A stretch of DNA of 64,000 nucleotides, taken from assembly GCF_012273015.1 (NCBI RefSeq), contig NZ_CP050954.1:4008001-4072000 (forward strand), in the 5' to 3' direction. This document shows, one piece after another, positions 16,977-27,100 of this stretch (its first letter is position 1; every line of letters begins with the position of its first letter). This stretch comes from Hymenobacter sp. BT18 (GTDB lineage Bacteria; Bacteroidota; Bacteroidia; Cytophagales; Hymenobacteraceae). The notes under the pieces were generated by a model. That model saw only the letters and a program-made list of their open reading frames with translations. It ran no database searches and was not told where the DNA came from. Made by a program: the position numbers and the translations under genes.

Positions 16977-17465
16977 ATGACTACTCCTAGCCTGGAAACG
17001 GACCCTATAATCCTACGTGAAATAGAATCATTTACCAGTGTACTGCGCCAAAATGGAGTACATGCGGCCCTGGAGTTTCTGAACCGCCGCACCCCGCACC
17101 GCTACACCGGTATCTACCGCTTCGATGCCGACGTGCTGCGCAACGAGGCGTTGTTTGACCGGTATCAGCCCACGCCCCAGCAGGCCGGGCCCGTACCCAT
17201 GGCCGTTACCTACTGCTCCCTGGTGGGCCAGCGCCAGCAGCCCCTTGAAATCCAGGACGCCAGCACCGATGCCGACATCCAGGGCCTGATCGACACGCCC
17301 GTGGTTTCTTACTGCGGGGTGCTCATCCGCGACGCCGAAGGCCAGCCATACGGCACGCTCTGTCACTACGATATGCAGCGCTGCCAGGAGCGTACCACCG
17401 ACCTCCCGCTGCTGGAAGCCGCCGCCGCGCAGCTCTACCGGTATATCCGTCCGGCCAACCTCTAA
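16977..17465 (+). CDS. Stand-alone GAF domain protein
   Basis: A 162-residue cytoplasmic protein made of one GAF domain: YTGIYRFDADVLRNEALFDR, VTYCSLVGQRQQPLEIQDAS and SYCGVLIRDAEGQPYGTLCH, the last being the typical final strand pair (G-x-L-C-x-x-D). Cys residues at about 80 and 113 and in GTLCHYD could bind a ligand or be redox sensitive. GAF-only proteins of this type are thought to sense small molecules or free methionine sulfoxide in some families; no function can be assigned here. The next gene (TonB-dependent receptor) starts 41 nt downstream, so co-transcription is possible. Confidence 0.85.
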   Translation: MTTPSLETDPIILREIESFTSVLRQNGVHAALEFLNRRTPHRYTGIYRFDADVLRNEALFDRYQPTPQQAGPVPMAVTYCSLVGQRQQPLEIQDASTDADIQGLIDTPVVSYCGVLIRDAEGQPYGTLCHYDMQRCQERTTDLPLLEAAAAQLYRYIRPANL

Positions 17466-17506
17466 GCCGGCTTCCGCGTTCGGGGCAATACCTTTTCTTT
17501 GCCCAC

Positions 17507-19636
17507 ATGCTTTTTCGCTACTCTTTGCTGCCGCCGCTGCTGTGGCTGCCGGTGCTGCTCTGCGCCCAAACCCCTTCCCCCGACACTACCCGCACTGTGC
17601 GTCTGCCCGAAGCCACCGTAACGGGCTACGGGCAGCAGCTGCCGCTGCGCCGCACCGCCGCTGCCGTGGGTGTGGTCGATGCCGCTGTCTTTGCCCGCTT
17701 TAGCGCGGCCAACCTCACCCCGGCCGTGAACACCGTGCCGGGGGTGCGCCTGGAGGAGCGGGCCACGGCCAGCTACCGCCTCAGCGTGCGGGGCAGCACG
17801 CTCCGCTCCCCGTTTGGGGTGCGCAACGTGAAGGTGTATTACAACGGTCTGCCCTTCACCGAAGCCAGCGGCAGCACCCCCCTCAACCTGCTCGATGCAG
17901 CGACCATTGGGCGCCTGGAAGTCATTAAGGGACCCGCCGGCTCGGTGTACGGGGCCGGTACGGGGGGCGTGGCACTGTTCTCTACCCCGGAGCCCACTCC
18001 CGGGGTAACCCGGGTTGAAGGGGGGCTTACCATCGGCTCCTTCGGATTGCGCCGGGCTACCGTGGCCCTGGAAACCGCCGACTCCCTGCAGAGCCTGCGC
18101 GCCCAGTACGCCCGCCAGACCCTGGACGGCTACCGCCAGCACAGCGCCCTGCGCCGCGACGTGCTGACCCTGGATGGAAAGTGGCGCCCCAACTCCCGGC
18201 AGACCGTGTCCGCGCATCTGCTGTATTCTGATATCAACTACCAACTCCCTGGCTCGCTCACCCGGGCGCAGTTTGCGGCCAACCCCCGGCAGGCCCGGCC
18301 CGCCACGCCCACTGCGCCCGGCACCGTGGAGCAGAATGCCTTCTACGCCTCGCGCACGGCTTTGCTGGGCGGTACTCATGAGTACCGCTTTAGCGAGCAG
18401 CTCACACTTACCAGTACGCTCTACGGTAGCGGCAGCGCTATCCGTACGCCGTTTCTGGTCGATTATGAGCGCAACACGCAAGTGGGTGGGGGCGGACGCA
18501 CGGCCCTGGGCTACCGCACCCGGCTGGCGGGCCGCGTGCTGCGCCTGGCGGCCGGGGCTGAGGGGCAAACGTCGTTTGAAAGCTCCCGCAACTACCGCAA
18601 CCGCGGCGGCCAGCCCGACACCCTGCGCTACGACGATGAAATCCGGACCAGCACCGGCTTCGTGTTTGCCCAGGCCGACTGGGAGCTGCCCGCCGGCTTT
18701 CTGCTGACGGCCGCCGCCAGCTACAACCGCCTGCGCTACCGCCTGGGCCGCCTTTCGGGCCGGGCCCGCGCCGCCGAGGAATACCAGCTCACCCGCCGCT
18801 TCCGCCCCGAGGTATCGCCGCGGCTGGCGCTGCTGAAGGAGCTGACGCCGCTGGTATCGGTGTATGCCAGCGTGAGCTCGGGGTTTTCGCCGCCCACGGA
18901 AGAGGAAATTCGCCCGTCGGATGGCTCCGTGAACCAGCAGCTGCAGGCCGAGCGTGGCACCAGCTACGAGGTAGGCACGCGGGGGCAGCTCGGGCAGAAC
19001 CGGTTTTCCTTCGACGTGGCCGCTTACGATTTCCAGCTGCGCCAGACTGTTGTGGCGCGCTCCAACGACCAAGGCGTGCAGCTGTTCTACAACACCGGCC
19101 GCACCCGGCAGCGCGGGGTAGAGGCGGCTCTCAGCGGCTGGCTTTGGCGTGAGCGGCGTGTGCGGAACCAGTATTTTCGAGGCGGGAGTCATCAGCAGAA
19201 TTCCTACCAATATGGCCTGCGGGCCTGGGCTAGCTACGCCTACAACCACTACCGCTTCGGGCAGTACGAGGCGGGCGGCAACAATTTTAGTGGCAACCGC
19301 CTCACGGGCGCGGCGCCGCATACCCTCTCGGCGGGCCTCGATTTCTCGGAACGCCTGGGCTTCTACTTCAGCCCCACGCTCAGCCACCAGGCGCGCATCC
19401 CGCTGAACGATACCAACACCACCTTTGCGGCCGGCTACTGGGTGTTTGGGGCCCGGGGCGGCTGGCGCCACCCACTGCCCGGCCGCCTGGAGGCCGACCT
19501 CTACGCTGGCCTCGACAACGCTACCGACCGGCGCTACAGCCTGGGCAACGACCTGAACGCCTTTGGCAACCGGTTTTTTCAGCCGGCCCCGGGCCGCAGC
19601 TACTACACTGGGGCGCAGCTGGCCTGGCGCTGGTAG
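17507..19636 (+). CDS. TonB-dependent outer membrane receptor
   Basis: A 709-residue outer-membrane receptor for iron complexes, cobalamin or similar ligands. Seen: a signal peptide (residues 1-21, ending LLCAQ), a plug domain with a TonB-box-like start (RLPEATVTGYGQQLPLRRT), the NTVPGVRLEERATASYRLSV plug motif, and RLEVIKGPAGSVYGAGTGGV. A roughly 560-residue beta-barrel ends in an aromatic residue (AQLAWRW), as expected for BAM-mediated insertion. There is no SusC-type N-terminal extension and no SusD partner, which separates it from the PUL receptor at 52.7 kb. The ligand cannot be read from sequence. No metal transport genes are adjacent. Confidence 0.93.
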   Translation: MLFRYSLLPPLLWLPVLLCAQTPSPDTTRTVRLPEATVTGYGQQLPLRRTAAAVGVVDAAVFARFSAANLTPAVNTVPGVRLEERATASYRLSVRGSTLRSPFGVRNVKVYYNGLPFTEASGSTPLNLLDAATIGRLEVIKGPAGSVYGAGTGGVALFSTPEPTPGVTRVEGGLTIGSFGLRRATVALETADSLQSLRAQYARQTLDGYRQHSALRRDVLTLDGKWRPNSRQTVSAHLLYSDINYQLPGSLTRAQFAANPRQARPATPTAPGTVEQNAFYASRTALLGGTHEYRFSEQLTLTSTLYGSGSAIRTPFLVDYERNTQVGGGGRTALGYRTRLAGRVLRLAAGAEGQTSFESSRNYRNRGGQPDTLRYDDEIRTSTGFVFAQADWELPAGFLLTAAASYNRLRYRLGRLSGRARAAEEYQLTRRFRPEVSPRLALLKELTPLVSVYASVSSGFSPPTEEEIRPSDGSVNQQLQAERGTSYEVGTRGQLGQNRFSFDVAAYDFQLRQTVVARSNDQGVQLFYNTGRTRQRGVEAALSGWLWRERRVRNQYFRGGSHQQNSYQYGLRAWASYAYNHYRFGQYEAGGNNFSGNRLTGAAPHTLSAGLDFSERLGFYFSPTLSHQARIPLNDTNTTFAAGYWVFGARGGWRHPLPGRLEADLYAGLDNATDRRYSLGNDLNAFGNRFFQPAPGRSYYTGAQLAWRW

Positions 19637-19711
19637 CACAAAGCTAAATTGCTGGAAGAAAATGGCAGGAAGCCGGATTAGCGGCCCGACAAGGGGTGGC
19701 TGGTCCGGCTT

Positions 19712-19729
19712 CTCCGTGCTGGTACGGAG
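19712..19729. repeat. Dispersed 18-bp hairpin core, copy 1
   Basis: CTCCGTGCTGGTACGGAG is identical to 35999-36016, where it lies inside a longer hairpin. It sits in the 248-base gap (19637-19884) after the TonB-dependent receptor. The rest of that gap shows no gene or clear motif. Confidence 0.6.
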
Positions 19730-19884
19730 GACAGCTACGGGGTAGGGGGTAGGGCAAAATGCCGCATGGCTCGGATTGCGGACGGGGGGGCAGAATGCCC
19801 ACTTTTACCCCAGCCGGAGCCCCGCCGAAGGTTGGGCCGGGAATCCTGCTTACTAGCCGTTTTTGTCACTTTTCGCTGCTTTCT

Positions 19885-20100
19885 ATGCACCTGTTGTCTA
19901 CTGCTTTCCGCGCGTTGCGCCGGCCCTGCCTGCTGGCGGGCCTGGCTTTGCTTCCCAGCCTGGCCCTGGCCCAGAACCCCGACGATGAGGGCGGCCCCGC
20001 CCCCGACGATGCCACCGCCGTGCCCATCGACGGCGGCGCCAGCCTGCTGCTGGCGGCCGGAGCCGCTCTGGGCGTGGCCCGCCTGAAAAAGCGCCGCTAG
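19885..20100 (+). CDS. Secreted mini-protein with PID-CTERM-like C-terminus
   Basis: A 71-residue protein (ATG at 19885). It has a signal peptide (ending LPSLALAQ), a short acidic Pro/Asp segment (NPDDEGGPAPDDATA), then the motif VPIDGG followed by a hydrophobic stretch (ASLLLAAGAALGVARL) and a basic end KKRR. Pro-Ile-Asp plus helix plus basic cluster is the layout of the PID-CTERM protein-sorting signal described in Bacteroidota, which resembles exosortase-type tripartite signals. The mature protein would be only about 20 residues. The start was chosen because the signal peptide begins there. It lies 50 nt before the beta-helix-like gene and may be co-transcribed. Confidence 0.75.
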   Translation: MHLLSTAFRALRRPCLLAGLALLPSLALAQNPDDEGGPAPDDATAVPIDGGASLLLAAGAALGVARLKKRR

Positions 20101-20150
20101 TTACCGGCTGCCTTTCTGTTTTACTCACCTATCACCCCACCACCACTACC

Positions 20151-21137
20151 ATGAAAAAACTGTACGCTTCCCTGCTGCTCGGCCTGAGCACCCTCCTCGT
20201 TGTTTCGGGGGCCTTTGCCCAGACCATCCGCCGCGTCAATAACAACGGCATCACGGGTACCAATATCTACAGCACCATTCAGGCCGCGCACGATGCCGCC
20301 GCCGCCAACGACATTATTCAGGTGGAACCCTCTACCACCACTTACGGGAGCCTGACCTGTACCAAGAAGCTCACCATTGTGGGGCCCGGCTATTTCCTCG
20401 ACCTGAACACCGGCCTGCAGGCCAGCTCCATTCCGGCCACCGTGGCGTCTATTGATTTTCAGTCGGGCAGCGCGGGGTCGTCGGTATCGGGTATTACCAC
20501 GCCTAACATCTACCTACGGGCCAATAATATATCGGTCACCCGGAATAAGGTAGACTATTTGTACGTAGCCTACTTTGGCGAAAGCAGCCAGTGCGTAATT
20601 CGGCAAAATTATATCTATTACCTGTACGCCTACGGCTATACCAGCAACGACCTGCTTGTTACCAATAACCTAATCACCTACTACGTGTACCTGAGTAACG
20701 GCGTCACGAAGGGCGAGTTCAACAACAACACGGTAATGGCTAGTGGAGGCGCCTCGTTTGATGGCTTCACGGTGAAAAATAACTACTTCGGCTACTCCTT
20801 CACGCCTACTAGCAACACCTCCTGGAGCTATAACAAGCTGGCGCAAGCCTCGCTGCCCACCAGCGGAACCCAGAGCAACAACACCGCCAACGTGGCTTAC
20901 AACACCATTCTGACCTGGGGCTCCGGCACCCAGTACGACGCCTGGTATAAGCTCAAAGCCGGCGGCCCCGGCATCGGTGCCGGCGAAGGCGGCGTGGACA
21001 TTGGCGCGTTTGACTCGCCCACGGGCTACGACTACAAGCTCTCGGGCATCCCGGCGGTGCCCAGCATCTACGAGTACAACCAATCGGTGAACGGCAACAC
21101 GCTGAACGTGACCTTGAGCACGCGCTCCAACAACTAA
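20151..21137 (+). CDS. Secreted right-handed beta-helix-like protein
   Basis: A 328-residue protein with a signal peptide (MKKLYASLLLGLSTLLVVSG, cleavage after AFAQ). It begins with the pattern YSTIQAAHDAAAANDIIQVE, typical of the first turn of pectate-lyase-like/parallel beta-helix proteins, and continues with short Asn-rich strands (VTNNLITYYVYLSNGV, GEFNNNTVMASG, VKNNYFGYSF). No catalytic residues of a known lyase or hydrolase were seen, and there is no T9SS tail. The gene lies 13 nt upstream of the 3286-residue T9SS gene and 50 nt after the PID-CTERM mini-protein, so the three are likely one transcript. Confidence 0.75.
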   Translation: MKKLYASLLLGLSTLLVVSGAFAQTIRRVNNNGITGTNIYSTIQAAHDAAAANDIIQVEPSTTTYGSLTCTKKLTIVGPGYFLDLNTGLQASSIPATVASIDFQSGSAGSSVSGITTPNIYLRANNISVTRNKVDYLYVAYFGESSQCVIRQNYIYYLYAYGYTSNDLLVTNNLITYYVYLSNGVTKGEFNNNTVMASGGASFDGFTVKNNYFGYSFTPTSNTSWSYNKLAQASLPTSGTQSNNTANVAYNTILTWGSGTQYDAWYKLKAGGPGIGAGEGGVDIGAFDSPTGYDYKLSGIPAVPSIYEYNQSVNGNTLNVTLSTRSNN

Positions 21138-21150
21138 CCGGCCCGCCACT

Positions 21151-24100
21151 ATGCATACCGCAACCCACTCACGCAGGTGGGGGCGGGCTGGATGGGGCCG
21201 TTGTGCCGCCGGACTCGTGCTGCTCCTGAGCAGCCTGCTGCCCGTGCGCCTACTGGCCCAGAACATCACCCAGGCTGAGTACTACCTGGATGGCGGCCCC
21301 GGCAACGGGACGGCCACCGCGGTACCTATTGCCTCGCCCGCCCCCAACCTCAGTAACCTGGCGTTCAGCCTTAACCTGAGCAGCCTCTCCGCCGGCTTTC
21401 ACTCCCTGGCCGTGCGCACCAAAGACGCCAACGCCCAGTGGAGCCTGGTGCAAAGCCGCTCGTTTTACTACGAGCCGCTGGCGGCCACGGCGGCCAACCT
21501 CAGCCGCATCGAGTATTTCATCGACACCGACCCCGGCCTGGGCAGCGCCACCAGCGTGCCCTTCACGGCGGGGGCTGCGGCCAGCGGCGTTACGTTTGCG
21601 GTGAACCTGAGCAGCCTGAGTGCCGGTTTTCACTCCCTGGGTATTCGCGCCAAGGATGCCAACGGCAAATGGAGCCTGACGCAGCAGCGCACGTTCTACT
21701 ACGAGCCCCTGGCCAGCACTACCTTGCCCAACATTACCCGGGTTGAGTATTTCGTTGACACGGACCCCGGCTTTGGCAGCGCCATCAGCGTGCCCATTAC
21801 GGCCGCCAGCAACGTCAGCGGCGTTACGTTTGCGGTGAACCTGAGCAGCCTCAGCACGGGCTTTCACTCCCTGAACCTCCGCACCCGGGATGCCAATGGT
21901 AAGTGGAGCCTGGTAACGAGCCGCACCTTCTACCACGAAACGCAGGCGGCTACGGCACCCAACATCACCAAGGTTGAGTACTTCCTGGACGCCGACCCCG
22001 GCTTCGGCAGCGGCACCAACGTGCCCATTACGGCCGGTACCAATGTCAGCAATATCTCCCTGAACGTGGCGCTGGGCAGCTTGTCGGCGGGCTTTCATAC
22101 GCTGAGCGTACGGGCCAAAGACGCCAACGGCAAGTGGAGCCTGACCACGGCCCGCACGTTCTACTACGAGCCCGTGCTAGCCGTAGCGCCCAACATCAAC
22201 CGGGTGGAGTACTACTTCGACACGGACCCTGGCTTCGGCAGCGCCACCAACGTACCCATTACGGCCGCCGCCAACCTGAGCAGCGTGAACGTGGCGGCCG
22301 ACGCCACCGCCCTGGCCGACGGTGTGCACCGCCTGTTTGTGCGGGCCCGCGACGCCAATGGCAAGTGGAGCCTGGTAACCAACCGTCGCTTCCTGAAAAA
22401 CGGCTGCGCTTCCTCGCCCAACTTCGCGGCCGAACTGCCAACTGGCAACTACGGCTACGGGGGCAGCACCAACGGCCTGGCCGAAACCGCCTTTAACACC
22501 GACCCGGCCTCGCCCAACACCAGCAACTCCTTCTACGGCTACAACGGCAGCCTGCTCCAGGCCGACCTAGGCAGCTCCCAGACCATCAGTGAGGTCCGCT
22601 ACAAGCTCACGCCCAGTAGCTCCAGCAGCTTTACGGTGCTGGTGCAGACGGCTCCGAGCGTGGGCGGCACTTACACCACTGTGGATACCTACACGGCCAG
22701 CTTCCTGGCCAACACAACTACGCCCGTAGCCCGCACCCTGGCCACGCCCGCAAGCGCGCGGGTGCTACGCCTGGTGGTACAGAACGCGGCCGGGCAGTAT
22801 GCCATTATTTCGGGAGTCGGTGGGTACTACTTCAACTGCGCCGGGCCTACCATCGTGTCCTTCACACCCACGGGCGGGGCAGGGGGCACCAGCGTAGCCA
22901 TTACGGGCACCAACCTCACCGGGGCCACGGCGCTTACCTTCAATGGAGTGGCGGCCCAGAGCTTTACCGTAAATTCGGCCACCAGCATCACGGCCGTGGC
23001 GCCGGCTGGCGGCTCTACCGGGCAGATCTGCGTGACCACGCCCGGCGGCACGGCCTGCTCGGCGGCTTCCTACGTGTACCCACCCACCATTACCACGGGG
23101 ACGGTATCGCCGCAGTCGTTTTGCAGCACCACCTATATCTCGGTGCCGTTCACCACGAATATGGCCTCCTATACGGCCGGCAATGAGTTTCACTTCCAGC
23201 TTTCGGATGCCAGCGGCAACTTCACCGAGGGCAGCCGCCTGTATGGCTACCTGAGCAGCCAGAACGCCAATGGCGGGGTGCTTACCGACTCCATTGCCTT
23301 CCGCACGCCGGTCGGCACGGGCTACCGCGTACGCGTGGTGGCCTCAAACCCGGAAATTACCGGCACCAGCAACAGCCAGAACCTGACGGTGCGGGCCACG
23401 CCCCTGGCTACGGCCGGCGCGGCCCAGACCACGGTGCCCTACAACGGCACCATCCAGCTCACGGCCGGCCCGACGGGCCAGAGCAGCTACCAGTGGTACG
23501 TGCGCTACACCAACGGCGGGGGCACCAGCTACGTGGGCAGCGGCCAGACCCTAAACCTGACCAACGCCCAGCCCTCGCAGAGCGGCCGCTACTTTGTGTA
23601 CGTGCAGAACAGCCTGGGCTGCCAGGACTCGGCTTCGGTGCGCGTGACGGTGCAGCCCTCGGCTCAGCCCATTCTGAGCATGGCCCAGTTCGGGTACTCG
23701 GGCTGCGCGGGTCAGCAGATCAGCTTTGGCTTTACGGTGCAGGGCAACAACTTCCAGCCCGGCAACGTCATCACGGCCCAGCTGTCCAACGCCAGCGGCT
23801 CGTTTGCCACGCCTACCAGCATTGGCACGGCGAGTTTTGAAGGCCAAGGCTCCGGAGCTATTTCGGTGACCATTCCGGACGGCACGCCTACGGGCACGGG
23901 CTACCGCATCCGGCTGGTGAGCTCCAGCCCCGGCGTAACCAGCCAGAACGACAACGGCTCCAACATCAGCCTGACCACCAAGCCCACCGCGGTGCCTTCC
24001 TCGAACTCGCCGGTGGCTTACGGGGGGACTATTCAGCTCACAGCCCAGACGGTGGCCGGGGCTACCTACCAGTGGTACGGGCCCAACTTCTTCTCTACTC

Positions 24101-27100
24101 AGCAGAATCCCACCATTACGGGGGCCTCGCAGGGCGCCAACCAGGGCACCTACACGCTGTACGTGACGGTGAATGGCTGCCAGAGCGCGGGCGTGGCTAC
24201 GCAGGTGACGGTGAACCCCTCCACGGACCCTATCCTGACGATGACCAACCAGCCAAGCGGTACGCTCTGCGGGAACACGGGCATTACCATGAGCTTCTCG
24301 GTGACGGGCAACCCCTTTGCGGCGGGCAACACCATCACGGCTCAGCTGTCGAATGCCAGCGGCTCGTTTGCGGCGCCTACTAACCTGGGCAGCGTGGCTT
24401 TCACGGGCCAGGGCAATGGGTCATTCGCCATTTCGCTGCCGGCCAATACGCCGGCCGGCACGGGCTACCGCCTGCGCCTCGTAGGCTCCAGCCCGTCCGT
24501 CGTCAGCATCAACGACAACGGCTCGAACCTGACCATTAACCCAGCACCAGCGGCTGTGGCCTCCAGCAACTCGCCGGTAGCCGACAACGGGACCATTCAG
24601 CTTTCGGCGCAAACCGTGGCGGGGGCCAGCTACCTCTGGGGCGGCCCGAATGGGTTCAGCTCCACGCAGCAGAACCCCACCATCGACTTCGCCAGCCAGG
24701 CCAATGCCGGTACCTACACCCTGACGGTGACTCTGGGCACCTGCGCCACGAAAACTAACACAACCGTGACCGTGCAGCCTGGCGCACCTACGCTCACGCT
24801 GACTAGCAACGCTGACCGGCAGATCTGCGCCGGCAACTCCGTGGGCCTGGGCTTCACGGTGGGCGGCAGCGGCCTGACCTCGGGCGGCACCGTGACGGCG
24901 CAGCTTTCCAACAGCAGCGGCGCTTTCACTTCGCCCACTACCATTGGCTCGGTGAGCTTCACGGGCGCGGGCAGTGGCTCCGTGAGCGTGACGGTTCCGG
25001 CCGCCACCACGGCAGGCACGGGCTACCGCGTGCGGCTCGTAAGCACCAACCCCGCCCTGACTTCCACGGAAAGCGGGCTGTGGAGCATCACCAACCTGAC
25101 CACGGTAACGGCTTCCTCGAACTCGCCGGTAACGGCGGGTGGTACCATTCAGCTCACCTCGGGCGGTGTGCCCGGCGGCGCCACGCTGCAGTGGTCGGGG
25201 CCCAACGGCTTTAACTCCACAGCGGCTAACCCCACTATTGACTTCGCCGGCTCGGCCAACCAGGGCACGTACACGCTCACGGTTAGCCAGAACAACTGCT
25301 CGGTGGAGCGCCAGGTGGCCGTGACGGTGAATAACCCCGTGGCTTCCGTTACGACGGGTTCGGTATCGGGTGGGTTCTGCCCCGGTTCGGGATTGAGCGT
25401 GCCGTTTACCAGCAGCGGCACGTTTGCCAGCGGCAACCAGTTCCGGGCCATTCTTTCCAACAGCAGCGGCTCGTTTGGCTCGGGCACGCAGGTGATTGGC
25501 ACGCTCAGCCAGAGCGGGGCCGTCACCAGCGGCACCATTGCGGCAACCATCCCAAGTGGCGCGGCGGCCGGCTCCAACTACCGCATTCGGGTGGAAGCCA
25601 CCAATCCGGCCGTGACCAGCGCCAACGACAACGGCAGCAACCTGACGGTGCAGGCCGTGAGCTACACCTGGACGGGTGGCTACAACACCGACTGGTTTGA
25701 CACGCGCAACTGGAGCTGCGGCCAAGTGCCCACCAGCACCAGTACCGTCACCATTGGCGTAGGTACCTACTATCCGGTGATTGTGGGCGCGGGTGCGGTG
25801 GTACGCAACATCACCGTGGTGTCGGGGGCTTCGTTCCAGGTATCGTCGTCGTTCACGATTTACGGCAACGTGGTGAACAACGGCACCTGGGTTAGCGGCG
25901 GCTCCTACGTCTTCGCGGGCTCGGGTACGCAAACCGTGGGCGGCTCCTCGGCGGTGTACTTCGGGGGCGTGACCATCAACAGTGGGGCCACCATTAGCCT
26001 GGGCACGGGCATTTACGTGGCCGGCAACTGGGCAAACAATGGCGGCTTCGTGGGCGGCACGTACTTCGTGAACTTCAACGGCACCGTGGGCCAGCTCATC
26101 GGCGGCTCGGTCGTCACGAACTTCTACCACGTGGTCGTGTCGAATACGGTGGGCCTCACGCTGAATCAGAACATCTATGTGCTGGGCAACTGGACCAACA
26201 ACGGCGTGTTCGTGGCCGGTACCTACGGGACGACCTTTGGCGGCTCGGTCGTGCAGGTTATCGGCGGCACGAGCCTGACGAACTTCTATGGTCTGACGAT
26301 TCTGAACTCGGTGGGCGTGACGCTGAACACGGGCATCGGCCTGGGTGGGCCGTTCGTGAACAACGGCGTCTTCACGGTGAACACGCAGACGGTGGTCTTC
26401 AACGGCACGGTGCTGCAAACCATTGGCGGCACCACCGAAACCACGTTCTACGACGTCATCATCAACAACACGGTGGGCGTGAAGCTAGTATCGAGCATCC
26501 TGGTGCTGGGCGACTGGATCAACAACGGGCAGTTCCTGGCCGACTCGTACTCCGTCATCTTCGGCGGCACGCTGGCTCAGATAATTGGAGGTACGCAGGT
26601 TACGAACTTCTACGACGTGACCTTCCAGAACTCTGTGTCGGTGACTTTGCACCAGAACATCTACGTGCTGGGCGGCTTCGTGAACACGGGCGTATTCTAC
26701 GGCTACTACACGGCCGGCGGGGTGACCAGCGGCTACTGGGTGCGCTTCGGCGGCACGGTGGCCCAGGTTATTGACGTGAACAGCACCACCTACTTCTGGC
26801 ACTTCTACGCCGATAACGCGGCGGGCATCAGTCTTGCCTCGCACATCTACGTAGCGGGCAACTTCTACCTGTACTCGGGCACCTTCGCGCCGGGCTCCTA
26901 CACCGTGTACTTCAACGGTACGGGCGGCGTGGTGCAGACGGTGGGCGGCCACACGGGCCTGAGCTTCTACGGCTGGAACATCGTGAGCGGGGCTTCGGTC
27001 CGGCTGCTGCAGAACGTGACCTTGTTGGGCGGCTTCGTGAATGCGGGCACCTTCTACGGCTACAACCTGGTGGGCGGGGTGTACACGGGTTACACGTTTG

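Noticed and set aside
17462..19639. Antisense open frame (725 residues) opposite the TonB-dependent receptor
   Set aside because: The plus-strand receptor has clear domains; the antisense product is Gly/Ala/Arg-rich without motifs.
24421..26418. Long antisense open frame (665 residues) opposite the giant surface protein
   Set aside because: It is low-complexity His/Arg/Ala-rich text produced by repetitive GC-rich coding on the other strand; no start signal or domain.
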